A stretch of 30,392 nucleotides of DNA from Bifidobacterium breve (GTDB taxonomy: Bacteria > Actinomycetota > Acidimicrobiia > IMCC26256 > PALSA-555), in the NCBI GenBank assembly GCA_945889545.1, contig CAMDCC010000004.1, forward strand, positions 1 to 30,392, written 5' to 3'. The number at the start of each line of letters is the position of its first letter. The first letter of the stretch is position 1. The position numbers and the translations under genes were made by a program. The notes beneath the pieces were generated by a model. That model saw nothing but the letters and a program-made list of their open reading frames with translations. It made no database searches and had not been told where the DNA came from. Positions 17,087 to 24,701 of this stretch are shown here, in pieces.

Positions 17087-17107
17087 TGCCCTGCTTCCAG
17101 ATAGTGT
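17079..17107 (+). promoter_or_regulatory. Candidate sigma-70-like promoter for the downstream gene block
   Basis: TTGTCG (17079-17084) and TAGTGT (17102-17107) are separated by 17 bases, the standard spacing. The -35 matches TTGACA at four positions and the -10 matches TATAAT at the three key positions. A start near 17114 would give a leader of about 36 bases before GTG 17150. It lies in the only gap above 100 bp in the window. Confidence 0.3.
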
Positions 17108-17126
17108 CAGTACGCTGCCATTTTTT
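17105..17126 (+). terminator. Candidate intrinsic terminator (hairpin followed by six T)
   Basis: TGTCAG (17105-17110) and CTGCCA (17115-17120) can pair with one mismatch around the loop TACG, directly followed by TTTTTT (17121-17126). A six-T run is conspicuous in this GC-rich window. The stem is weak. If real, it would end the transcript coming from the upstream SDR gene. Confidence 0.35.
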
Positions 17127-17134
17127 CCCGGGGT

Positions 17135-17143
17135 GGAGGGGAG
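17135..17143 (+). promoter_or_regulatory. Strong ribosome-binding site
   Basis: GGAGGGGAG lies six bases before GTG 17150 and fixes that start codon for the amidohydrolase gene. It is among the purest Shine-Dalgarno-like sequences in the window, fitting an independently initiated gene after the long gap. Confidence 0.7.
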
Positions 17144-17149
17144 TTCGTC

Positions 17150-18493
17150 GTGACCGCAACCGTGAGCGAGACCGGAACTGACACCAGCGCAGGTGCGACG
17201 CCGCTGGTGATCGTTTCGTGCGACACCCATATCGGCCCGCGACTGGTCGAAGACCTCAGGCCGTACTGCCCGAAGGACCTGTTGGAGGAGTTCGATGCCT
17301 ATGCAGCCGCCCTCCAGGCCAAGCGCGCGGCAGCCGCGGCGCAGCGAGAGACCGTGTCGTTCGGCGGCAACACGACGGGCCCCGACTGGGGAGTGCGCTT
17401 CGCGAACCTCCAGACCCCGGGTCACTTCGACATGCACGAGCGCATGCGCGATCTCGACAGCGATGGGGTTGCGGCTGAGGTCATGTTTCACGACAGCCAG
17501 AACGGCGAGCCGATGCCGTTCCAGAGCGACACCTTGCTCATGCGAGGGACCGGCGAGGGCCAGGACTTCGAGCTGTTGAAGGCCGGTCGCCACATGTACA
17601 ACCAATGGCTCGCGGACGTGTGCTCGATCGAGCCCGAACGTCACATCGGCTTGATGCACCTCCCGATGTGGGACATCGACGCCGCGATCGCCGAGCTCGA
17701 GTGGGCGCGGTCCGCGGGACTGAAGGGCATGAACTTCCCGGCGCCACGTGCGTACTTCGAGCCGTACAACAACCCGGTGTGGGATCCGTTCTTTTCTGTA
17801 TGCGAGGACCTCGGCGTCACGCTGGCGAACCACGGTGGCGCGGGGGCAAGTGGTGGCTCCTTCCCAGGTGGGATGTCGATCGCGAAGTTCGAGATCTCGA
17901 TGATGACTCGCATCTGCCCCATGGATCAGCTCATCTTCGGTGGGGTATTCGAGCGCCACCCGAAGCTGCGTCTCGTGTCGACCGAGTCACCCGGCGTGTG
18001 GTGGCAGTTCGTACTGAAGGAGATGGACAGCATCTACCTCACCGACACGCACAGCTACGGTCCCAAGGAGAAGGAACGCGTCCCGCGTCTGCCGAGCGAA
18101 TACGCCGGCGAGCAGGTATGGATCGGCGCGAGCTTCCAATCTCGCTTCGAGGCCGAAGACGCGATCGAGAAGGGCTACGACGACCGAGTGATCTGGGGCT
18201 CTGACTACCCGCACTTCGAGGGCACATACCAGAAGGACGCCGTCGGGCCGAACGGCGAACCGATGACGTGGGCGTCACTCCGCTTCACGTACGCGGGATT
18301 GCCGGCCGGCGAGGTCACCAACATGCTTGGGCAGAACGCGCTCAACGCGTACGACCTCGACGGCACAGCCCTCGCGAAGGTCGCGGCGCGCATCAATGCG
18401 CCTACGTACGACGACCTCAACAGCGCGGCTGTCACGGAGCGTCCGAAGGACTCTGGCCATCTGGCGTTCCGCACGTTCGGCTTTTGGCACTAA
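17150..18493 (+). CDS. Amidohydrolase-family protein (amidohydrolase 2, PF04909-like)
   Basis: This 447-residue TIM-barrel metal hydrolase has the motif DTH (D25 and H27 in VSCDTHIGP), H228 in LANHGG and the metal-ligand aspartate D352 in WGSDYPHFEG. These are the standard residues of the actinobacterial SADSH-type amidohydrolases related to ACMSD decarboxylase. Unlike the member at 5499-6932, it keeps the GSDYPH motif, so the two probably act on different substrates or steps. The start is GTG 17150 with a strong ribosome-binding site. It opens a new gene block after a 115-bp gap. Hydrolysis or decarboxylation is likely; the substrate is unknown. Confidence 0.9.
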   Translation: MTATVSETGTDTSAGATPLVIVSCDTHIGPRLVEDLRPYCPKDLLEEFDAYAAALQAKRAAAAAQRETVSFGGNTTGPDWGVRFANLQTPGHFDMHERMRDLDSDGVAAEVMFHDSQNGEPMPFQSDTLLMRGTGEGQDFELLKAGRHMYNQWLADVCSIEPERHIGLMHLPMWDIDAAIAELEWARSAGLKGMNFPAPRAYFEPYNNPVWDPFFSVCEDLGVTLANHGGAGASGGSFPGGMSIAKFEISMMTRICPMDQLIFGGVFERHPKLRLVSTESPGVWWQFVLKEMDSIYLTDTHSYGPKEKERVPRLPSEYAGEQVWIGASFQSRFEAEDAIEKGYDDRVIWGSDYPHFEGTYQKDAVGPNGEPMTWASLRFTYAGLPAGEVTNMLGQNALNAYDLDGTALAKVAARINAPTYDDLNSAAVTERPKDSGHLAFRTFGFWH

Positions 18494-18551
18494 TCCGCCC
18501 GCTCGTGTCTGTCGTCCCGCCCCTCCCACGCCGACGTCCACTCCGATTCGT

Positions 18552-19331
18552 ATGAGCGACGAGCTGAAGGTCGAGCAACGCGGACGCGTGCTCGTGGTCA
18601 CGATCGACCGCCAGGACCGGATGAACGCGATGAGCGAACAGGTGCACGCCGGTCTCATCGAGGCGTGGACGTTCGCGAAGGAAGATGATTCGGTCCGGTC
18701 GATTGTCATCACCGGTGCGGGAACACGAGCGTTCTGCACCGGGATGGACCTCCAGGCGTTCGCGGAACGCGGCGGACCGAGTCCAGCGAAGGCCGACGTG
18801 CACGAGGAGCTCGACACCACTCCGCTGCACTGCGATGTGTGGTTGCCGACGGTCGTGGCTGTCAACGGCGTATGTACCGGCTCAGGTCTTCACTTCGTGG
18901 CCGACGCGGACATCGTCGTTGCGTCGGCGACGGCAACCTTCCTCGATACGCACGTGAGTGTGGGACAGGTAGCCGCTATCGAGCCGATCACATTGTTGGC
19001 GCGCATTGGGCTCGGCAACGCGCTGCGACTTGCGGTGCTCGGCAAGCATGGCCGGATCACCGCCGAAGAGGCGCTGCGGATCTCGCTTGTGGACGAAGTG
19101 GTGGAGCCGGAGCGCCTGCTCGATCGCGCCATCGAACTGGCCGAGCTCGCGGCGACCGGCTCACCAGCGGCGATCGAGGCGTCGAAGCGAGCGATCCGAG
19201 GCGCGCTCGAGCGTCCAATGGCCGAGGCGTTGCAACATGGGTGGCAGCTCTTGCTCGCGCATCGCGGGCACCCCGACAGCAATGAGGGGCCAGCGGCATT
19301 CGTGGAGAAGCGGGAGGCGAAGTGGCAGTGA
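18552..19331 (+). CDS. Enoyl-CoA hydratase/isomerase-family protein with both catalytic Glu replaced by His
   Basis: This 259-residue crotonase-fold protein has a normal length. The oxyanion-hole segments are TRAFCTGMDLQAF (58-70) and VNGVCTGSGLH (104-114). Aligning by eye with rat enoyl-CoA hydratase, the two catalytic glutamates (E144 and E164) correspond to H114 and H134 (GSGLHFVADAD and LDTHVSVGQ). It is thus unlikely to be a standard hydratase. It might be an isomerase, hydrolase or C-C lyase, or use histidine as base. ATG 18552 has no clear Shine-Dalgarno sequence; the 58-base leader is pyrimidine-rich. The frame is open upstream into the amidohydrolase gene, but no better start was found in the gap. 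It overlaps the next dehydrogenase by 4 bp. Confidence 0.88.
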   Translation: MSDELKVEQRGRVLVVTIDRQDRMNAMSEQVHAGLIEAWTFAKEDDSVRSIVITGAGTRAFCTGMDLQAFAERGGPSPAKADVHEELDTTPLHCDVWLPTVVAVNGVCTGSGLHFVADADIVVASATATFLDTHVSVGQVAAIEPITLLARIGLGNALRLAVLGKHGRITAEEALRISLVDEVVEPERLLDRAIELAELAATGSPAAIEASKRAIRGALERPMAEALQHGWQLLLAHRGHPDSNEGPAAFVEKREAKWQ

Positions 19332-20587
19332 CCGATTTGCCGACCGTCGACGTCGACGTCGACGTCGATGTCGATGTCGATCTTGACGCAGTCGCCGCCG
19401 AGGTCGATCGTTTCGCGCGCGAGATGCTCCCTGCGGACTGGGTAGCGGCAGTCGACCGCGACGACCCCGCCACGCTCGCGACGATTCGCAGCAACTTCGA
19501 TGGCGAGGATCTGTGGACTCGTATCGCTGATGCGGGGTATGTGGCGCCCACATGGCCGAAGGAGTACGGAGGTCTCGGTGTCGCGCCGCGCGTGGCTGGT
19601 GCAATCGGGCGTGCGCTCGGGCGCTACAAGATGCCGCGTTTCGACAACCCGGTGGGCGTGGATCTCGCGGGGCCGGCAATCATGAACTGGGGCACGAATG
19701 AGCAAAAAGAGCGATACCTCCTTCCGATCGCCCGTAATCAAGAGATCTGGTGCCAGCTGTTCTCAGAACCTGGTGCAGGTTCCGATCTCGCCGGACTCGC
19801 GACGCGGGCGATCCGCGACGGCGACACGTGGACGGTGAATGGTCAGAAGGTATGGACGAGCCTCGGCCACCTGGCCTCGTTCGGTCTGCTGCTCGCACGG
19901 ACCAACCCCGACGTCCCGAAGCACAAGGGCATCACCGCTTTCTTGATGCCCATGAAGCATCCCGGTGTCACAGTGCGCCCGCTCCGCCAGATCACGGGTG
20001 ACGGCGAGTTCTGCGAAGTGTTCTTCGACGACGCGCTGATAGATGACTCGATGCGCCTCGGTCCCGTGGACGAAGGTTGGCGCGTCGCCATCTCGATCCT
20101 GATGAACGAGCGGCACCAGGGATCCGGAAGCGGTGCCGCGATGCCGGGAACCGTCGCCGGGCGATCGATCGGCGCGCTGATCCGGCGGTATGCGCCCGTG
20201 ACCGATCCTGTGCTTCGGCAGCGGTTGGCGCAGCTGTACATCGAGGATCGACTCGTGTCGATGACGAACCAGCGGGCCGCGGCCCGGCGGCGCGCCGGTC
20301 AGCCGACCGGGCCCGAGGCATCGGTCACGAAGCTCTTCTTCAGCGAGCACACCCAGCGGCTCCAGAACCTCGCAGTCGACTTGGAAGGGCCTGCCGCGCA
20401 GGCGTGGGAAGACGGGGATCGCTGGTTGCAGAACACCGTGTGGTCGTTTTTGCGTGTGCGGTCGAAGACGATCGCTGGTGGCTCGTCTGAGGTGCAACGA
20501 AACATCCTCGGTGAACGCGTGCTCGGGCTGCCCAAGGAGCCCGAAGTTGATCGCTCGATACCGTGGTCGGAGGTCCGGCGCTCCTGA
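19328..20587 (+). CDS. Acyl-CoA dehydrogenase with poly(Val-Asp) N-terminus
   Basis: This 419-residue FAD enzyme has motifs LFSEPGAGSDLAGL (144-157), NGQKVWTSLG (171-180) and the C-terminal IAGGSSEVQRNILGERVLGLP. The likely catalytic base is E261 in LMNERH, the helix-G position also used by the gene at 9509. The N-terminus holds six Val-Asp dipeptides encoded by a hexanucleotide repeat. No partner subunit follows, unlike the 9509/10715 pair, so it may be homomeric. GTG 19328 gives a 4-bp overlap with the upstream stop; GTG 19322 is an in-frame alternative adding two residues. Its final A is the first base of the next gene's ATG (TGATG), so translation is coupled to the acyl-CoA synthetase. 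Confidence 0.92.
   Translation: MTDLPTVDVDVDVDVDVDLDAVAAEVDRFAREMLPADWVAAVDRDDPATLATIRSNFDGEDLWTRIADAGYVAPTWPKEYGGLGVAPRVAGAIGRALGRYKMPRFDNPVGVDLAGPAIMNWGTNEQKERYLLPIARNQEIWCQLFSEPGAGSDLAGLATRAIRDGDTWTVNGQKVWTSLGHLASFGLLLARTNPDVPKHKGITAFLMPMKHPGVTVRPLRQITGDGEFCEVFFDDALIDDSMRLGPVDEGWRVAISILMNERHQGSGSGAAMPGTVAGRSIGALIRRYAPVTDPVLRQRLAQLYIEDRLVSMTNQRAAARRRAGQPTGPEASVTKLFFSEHTQRLQNLAVDLEGPAAQAWEDGDRWLQNTVWSFLRVRSKTIAGGSSEVQRNILGERVLGLPKEPEVDRSIPWSEVRRS
19346..19381 (+). repeat. Hexanucleotide tandem repeat, six copies
   Basis: Three copies of GTCGAC (19346-19363) are followed by three of GTCGAT (19364-19381). They encode six Val-Asp pairs at residues 7-18 of the acyl-CoA dehydrogenase. The unit is two codons, so copy-number change keeps the frame. 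It lies before the first helix of the folded domain. Confidence 0.92.
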
Positions 20588-22152
20588 TGGCCGACGACGC
20601 CACCGATCCGACGAGCCTCGCCGAGATCGCACTGCTTCGTGCGCGACGCGACGCGACCACGCCCTTTGTGCTCACGATCGACCAGCACGCGCCTCACGCA
20701 GTCACGACGCGCTCGTACGGCCAGATCGCAACGAGGGCCGCGGTGCTTGCGCGCGCGCTCGCCGAAGCCGGTGTGTCGCCGGGGGAGCGAGTCGGGTGCT
20801 ACCTGCCGAACTCGCCGAGTTGGATCGTCGCGTCGCTCGCGATCTGGTGGAACCGCGCTGCAGTCGCTGCAGTGGGCACGCTGCTCCCTGGGGCTGAAGC
20901 GGATCGACTCTTTGCGATGGCCGAGGTTTCGACCGTCATCACGGTCGATGGCGCGCCGGAGCTCCCGGGGACGCGGCATGTTGTGCGCGTCGACATGGAG
21001 GGCCTGCTCGCCGGTGCGTCTGATCCCGGGGACACGGGATGGGAAGCAGCAGACCTTGCGCTGCCCGCGCACGACGATCTTGCGGTAGCGATCTTCACTT
21101 CGGGCACGACCGGCCAGCCCAAGGGGATCACGCATACGCACGCCGACGTTGTCGCATCGGCGCGGCGGGTTGCGGCTGGCTATGCGCGCACCAGCGACTT
21201 TCGGCCTGCGCCCGCCCCCGCGCATCTCGCGCCGGGCGTGATCTTCAATCCGTTTGGGCACATGGTCGGATACGGCCGCCTTGCGTTCAGGATGTGGATC
21301 GGGAGGCCGACCGTGATCGTGCCCAAGTTCTCCGTGGCCGCGGTCAAAGCGTTGCTCGCGAAATTCGACATGGATGCACTGAATCTCACACCGACCATGA
21401 TCCAGATGCTCGCGACATCCGAAGAGACGGTCGACTTTGGCAGCGTGAAGTACGTGACATCGGGCACGGCGCCGTTGTCGGCCGCGACTCGCGAACGCTT
21501 CGAGTCGCGCTACGGAGTCCCGGCTATGCAGGCATACGGCATGAGCGAGATCGGCGCCGTGGCGCAAGAGCGTTTCGACGACGTGGCGGCCGGTCGACGT
21601 GGCCCAGGGTCCGTGGGTCGGATCGCCGCCGGTGTCGAAGTCCAGATCCGCCCTCTTGATGATGACCGACCTGCTGGCGAGGGTGAGATCTGGGTCCGAA
21701 CCGACGAGGCATCGAGCGAGTTCATCGGCGGTGAACCGGTACCGGTTGATGAGGACGGTTGGTTCGCGACCGGCGATGTCGGTCGCCTCGATGACGACAT
21801 CCTCTACATCACGGGGCGTGTGCACGAAAAGATCATCGTGGGCGGGTTCAACGTGTATCCGGTTGAAGTCGAAGACGTGGCTCGTCGCTCGTCGCTCGTG
21901 AAAGATGTGGTGGTGGTAGCTGTGCCTGATGAGCGGCTCGGCGAGGTCCCTGTGGCGGGGATCGTCTGGTCGGGTGAGCCGGACGTTGCCGCGCTGCTCG
22001 AAGAGATGCGCGCCGATCTCGCCCACTACAAGGTGCCGCGCACGCTCTTCCCGCTCGATGCAGTGCCCCTCACGCCGCGAGACAAGGTCGATCGCGGGCG
22101 CGCGGCCGAGCTCGCCCGGGCTGCAGTGGGCGTTGCGAACGCAGCGACATGA
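20587..22152 (+). CDS. Acyl-CoA synthetase (AMP-forming)
   Basis: This 521-residue adenylate-forming enzyme activates a carboxylic acid to its CoA thioester with ATP. The phosphate loop is FTSGTTGQPKG (170-180). The adenine-binding motif is AYGMSEIG, the hinge region is GWFATGDVGRLDDDILYITGR, and the catalytic lysine is K500 in TPRDKVDRG. All key motifs are intact. ATG 20587 shares its A with the TGA of the preceding dehydrogenase gene; an upstream in-frame start at 20563 is less likely. It overlaps the next synthetase by 4 bp. Two synthetases in a row suggest two different acids or two steps in one pathway. Acid specificity cannot be read from sequence by eye. Confidence 0.94.
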   Translation: MADDATDPTSLAEIALLRARRDATTPFVLTIDQHAPHAVTTRSYGQIATRAAVLARALAEAGVSPGERVGCYLPNSPSWIVASLAIWWNRAAVAAVGTLLPGAEADRLFAMAEVSTVITVDGAPELPGTRHVVRVDMEGLLAGASDPGDTGWEAADLALPAHDDLAVAIFTSGTTGQPKGITHTHADVVASARRVAAGYARTSDFRPAPAPAHLAPGVIFNPFGHMVGYGRLAFRMWIGRPTVIVPKFSVAAVKALLAKFDMDALNLTPTMIQMLATSEETVDFGSVKYVTSGTAPLSAATRERFESRYGVPAMQAYGMSEIGAVAQERFDDVAAGRRGPGSVGRIAAGVEVQIRPLDDDRPAGEGEIWVRTDEASSEFIGGEPVPVDEDGWFATGDVGRLDDDILYITGRVHEKIIVGGFNVYPVEVEDVARRSSLVKDVVVVAVPDERLGEVPVAGIVWSGEPDVAALLEEMRADLAHYKVPRTLFPLDAVPLTPRDKVDRGRAAELARAAVGVANAAT

Positions 22153-23768
22153 GCGACGCGATGACCACGAGTCGATTCGAGGGCTCGGCCACGATCCCGT
22201 TCCTCATTCGGCATGCCGCTGAGAAATTCCCTGATCGCGAGTTCATCATCACGCCGAGTCGACAGATCACCTTCGGCGACACCGAGCTCCAGTCGCGCCG
22301 GCTGGCTCAGCACCTCCTGCGCTCTGGGATCGGGAAGGGCTCGCGCGTCGGCATCCTGTTCCCGCAGGGGCCGGACTTCGTCGTCGCATTTCTCGCGATT
22401 ACGCGAATCGGCGCGATCGCGGTTCCTCTGAGCACATTTCTCAAAGCGCCTGAGTTGCGACAGGCCGTTCGTCATGCCGACATCGGCTTGCTGATCGCGC
22501 CGCGAACGCTCCTCGGAAGCGACACCGAGGAGATGTTCGAGTCGTTGTGGCCTGAGCTGGGTTCTGCGGCCGACGCCGATCTGGAACTTGGCGATGCGCC
22601 GTACCTGCGACAGATCTGGGTGTGCGGCGGGGCCGCTCCACGCTGGGCGGTCGGTCTTCCCGACGTCGCGGAGCTGGGTGACGAGCCTGCGAGCGCCGAC
22701 GAGCTGCTCCTCGCGGTCGAGGCACAGATCGTGCCGTCCGATCTGATGGTGTTCGTGTACACGTCAGGCGCGACCGCGGAGCCGAAGGTCGTGGTGCACA
22801 CGCAGGGTGGGCAGATCCGACACGCGTGGACCCTTGCGCAGATCTACGGGCTCGACCACGACGCGCGCACGTTCACGAACATGCCGTTCTTCTGGGTGGG
22901 GGGACTCACGGTCGTGGTGCTCAGTCACCTGCACGTCGGTGCCGCAGTCATCACCGTGGAGCGGATGGACAGCACGGAGATGCTTGACCTCATCGAGGCC
23001 ACGCGCCCAAAGCGTGTGCTGGGCTGGACGCTCTACGAGCGTCTCTCCGCGGACCCATCGTTCCCCCACCGCGACCTCGGCGGCATCGAGTTCCCGATTC
23101 CCGACCTGCTGGCAGCGGGGCTGCGTCACAACTCACTCGGGATGTCCGAGACCGGCGGGCCGCACACCGGAGTCGTCGTTGCCACCAACAAGGTGGACCT
23201 TCCCGAGAAGTTGCGGGGGTCGTTCGGTCCGCCCCTCGCCGGAATACATCACAAGATTGTCGATCTCGCTACCGGCCAGGAGGTCGAGGCCGGAGTCGAG
23301 GGACAGATCTGCGTGCGCGGTGACAACCTCATGGATGGTCTGTACAAGAAAGATCGGCACGACACCTTCGACGCCGACGGCTGGTACCACACGGGCGATA
23401 AGGGCTTCTTCAGCGATGGCCTGCTGTTCTTCACGGGTCGTCTCACCGAGATGATCAAGACCGGCGGCGCGAACGTCGCGCCTCGCGAGGTCGAGCTCGC
23501 GGTCGAGTCGCTCCCGGGGGTGAAGGCCGCGTTCGTCGTGGGGATCCCAGATCCCGAGCGCGGCGAGCTCGTGAGCTGCTTGGTCTGTCCCGAACCGGGC
23601 CACGACATCGACGCGGCCTCGCTCAGCGCGGCGCTACGCGACCAAATCGCGAGCTACAAGATCCCACGCAAGATCGTGGTGGTTCCCTACGACGACGCGC
23701 CCTGGCTCCCATCGGGGAAGGTCAGTAAGCCGCGAATCGTCGAGCTGCTCACCAACGCCCGAGCGTGA
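22149..23768 (+). CDS. Acyl-CoA synthetase (AMP-forming), variant phosphate loop
   Basis: This 539-residue adenylate-forming enzyme has the phosphate loop YTSGATAEPK (204-213), where the common form is TSGTTGxPK; one Thr and one Gly are alanine. Other motifs are normal: LGMSETGG, GWYHTGDKGFF, FFTGRLTEMIKTGG and the catalytic lysine K524 in PSGKVSK. It is only distantly similar to the preceding synthetase, so it is not a recent duplicate. ATG 22149 overlaps the upstream TGA; ATG 22161 is an alternative. It probably activates a second carboxylic acid of the pathway, though the altered loop leaves room for a slower or different reaction. Confidence 0.93.
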   Translation: MSDAMTTSRFEGSATIPFLIRHAAEKFPDREFIITPSRQITFGDTELQSRRLAQHLLRSGIGKGSRVGILFPQGPDFVVAFLAITRIGAIAVPLSTFLKAPELRQAVRHADIGLLIAPRTLLGSDTEEMFESLWPELGSAADADLELGDAPYLRQIWVCGGAAPRWAVGLPDVAELGDEPASADELLLAVEAQIVPSDLMVFVYTSGATAEPKVVVHTQGGQIRHAWTLAQIYGLDHDARTFTNMPFFWVGGLTVVVLSHLHVGAAVITVERMDSTEMLDLIEATRPKRVLGWTLYERLSADPSFPHRDLGGIEFPIPDLLAAGLRHNSLGMSETGGPHTGVVVATNKVDLPEKLRGSFGPPLAGIHHKIVDLATGQEVEAGVEGQICVRGDNLMDGLYKKDRHDTFDADGWYHTGDKGFFSDGLLFFTGRLTEMIKTGGANVAPREVELAVESLPGVKAAFVVGIPDPERGELVSCLVCPEPGHDIDAASLSAALRDQIASYKIPRKIVVVPYDDAPWLPSGKVSKPRIVELLTNARA

Positions 23769-23799
23769 GATGCCGATGACCGACAAACGAGGACAGCCG

Positions 23800-24678
23800 A
23801 TGCACACAATCGATGTCGACCCAGACCTCCTGCGACAGAGCACGGAAGTCGCGTTGCACGCCGCGGCGGAGACCTATATCCACATCGCCGGCGAGATCGA
23901 TGGTCGCATCCCGCAGCTCATGGACACGCTAGTTCCAGATGGTCCGTACGCGTACACGATCCAGCCCGAGTTCAACGCCGACGGCACCGTCCGCACCCCG
24001 ATCTTGACGACGCGGGAAGGGATCCACGATGCGTACGTGATCATTCGGGGTGCCAGCGCGCTGCTCAGCGTCGAGCCGCTCGTGGAGATCCGGGGGCTGT
24101 GGTACACGTTCCAAGAAGGGCTCTCCGTCGGGCAGCCGAAGGGCGGTGAGCCGACCGGCGGCACGATGACACTCGCGATCTTTCCGGTGTCCTCGGGCAA
24201 GGGCATCACGGGGGAGCTCGTGTGGCCGTATGTGCCGCGGGCGATGCTCGGTCGCGGCGAGGCGCCGGCCGACGCCCCCACCGATCCGGTGCGCATCAGG
24301 CGTGCCGTGATTGCGTTGCATGATCGATTCCTCAATGCATTTCGGGCTGGGGATGTCGATTCCATGATCGAGACGCTCAACGACGATGTCCAAGGGGCAG
24401 TTCGCGACTACGTGAACGACACTGGCACACTCATCGAGTTGCGCGGCAAGGACGAGCACCGAGCGTTCTATGGCGCGCTGTTTGAGAAGTATGAGATCCG
24501 GTCGGTCGAGCTGCTCGACCGAGTCGCCCAGGATTGGTACGTGTTCGCCGAGTTCCGGGTGACAGTGAACTCTCACGGCGCCGATGCACCGATCGCGTTC
24601 CACATCGCCGAGTACGCGGTGACGGCAAAGGATGGGCGCTTCATGGTGCACATCGGGCACGGCACCGACCCGGCGTAG
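23800..24678 (+). CDS. NTF2/SnoaL-like protein, probably two repeated domains
   Basis: This 292-residue protein has a C-terminal half (about 165-290) with the SnoaL/NTF2 pattern: a first helix AVIALHDRFLNAFRAGDVDSM, then NDDVQ, GKDEHRAFYGALF and a terminal sheet around VFAEFRVTVNS. The N-terminal half (about 10-150) shows a similar helix-then-sheet pattern, including GIHDAYVIIRG, and looks like a diverged copy. NTF2-like folds include isomerases, cyclases, dehydratases and binding subunits; no catalytic residue is certain. I favour ATG 23800 because GAGGA (23789-23793) stands six bases upstream. ATG 23770, one base after the previous stop, would add ten residues. It sits between the acyl-CoA synthetases and the MmgE/PrpD block. 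Confidence 0.78.
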   Translation: MHTIDVDPDLLRQSTEVALHAAAETYIHIAGEIDGRIPQLMDTLVPDGPYAYTIQPEFNADGTVRTPILTTREGIHDAYVIIRGASALLSVEPLVEIRGLWYTFQEGLSVGQPKGGEPTGGTMTLAIFPVSSGKGITGELVWPYVPRAMLGRGEAPADAPTDPVRIRRAVIALHDRFLNAFRAGDVDSMIETLNDDVQGAVRDYVNDTGTLIELRGKDEHRAFYGALFEKYEIRSVELLDRVAQDWYVFAEFRVTVNSHGADAPIAFHIAEYAVTAKDGRFMVHIGHGTDPA

Positions 24679-24701
24679 CGATCGGCAGAGGACGAGCTTC
24701 G

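Noticed and set aside
18494..18551. Promoter or structured leader in the 58-bp gap before the crotonase-fold gene
   Set aside because: The stretch is pyrimidine-rich with no recognisable -10/-35, hairpin or Shine-Dalgarno sequence.
20299..22026. Minus-strand open frame of 575 codons opposite the acyl-CoA synthetase
   Set aside because: Antisense shadow spanning two coding genes; composition typical of mirror frames.
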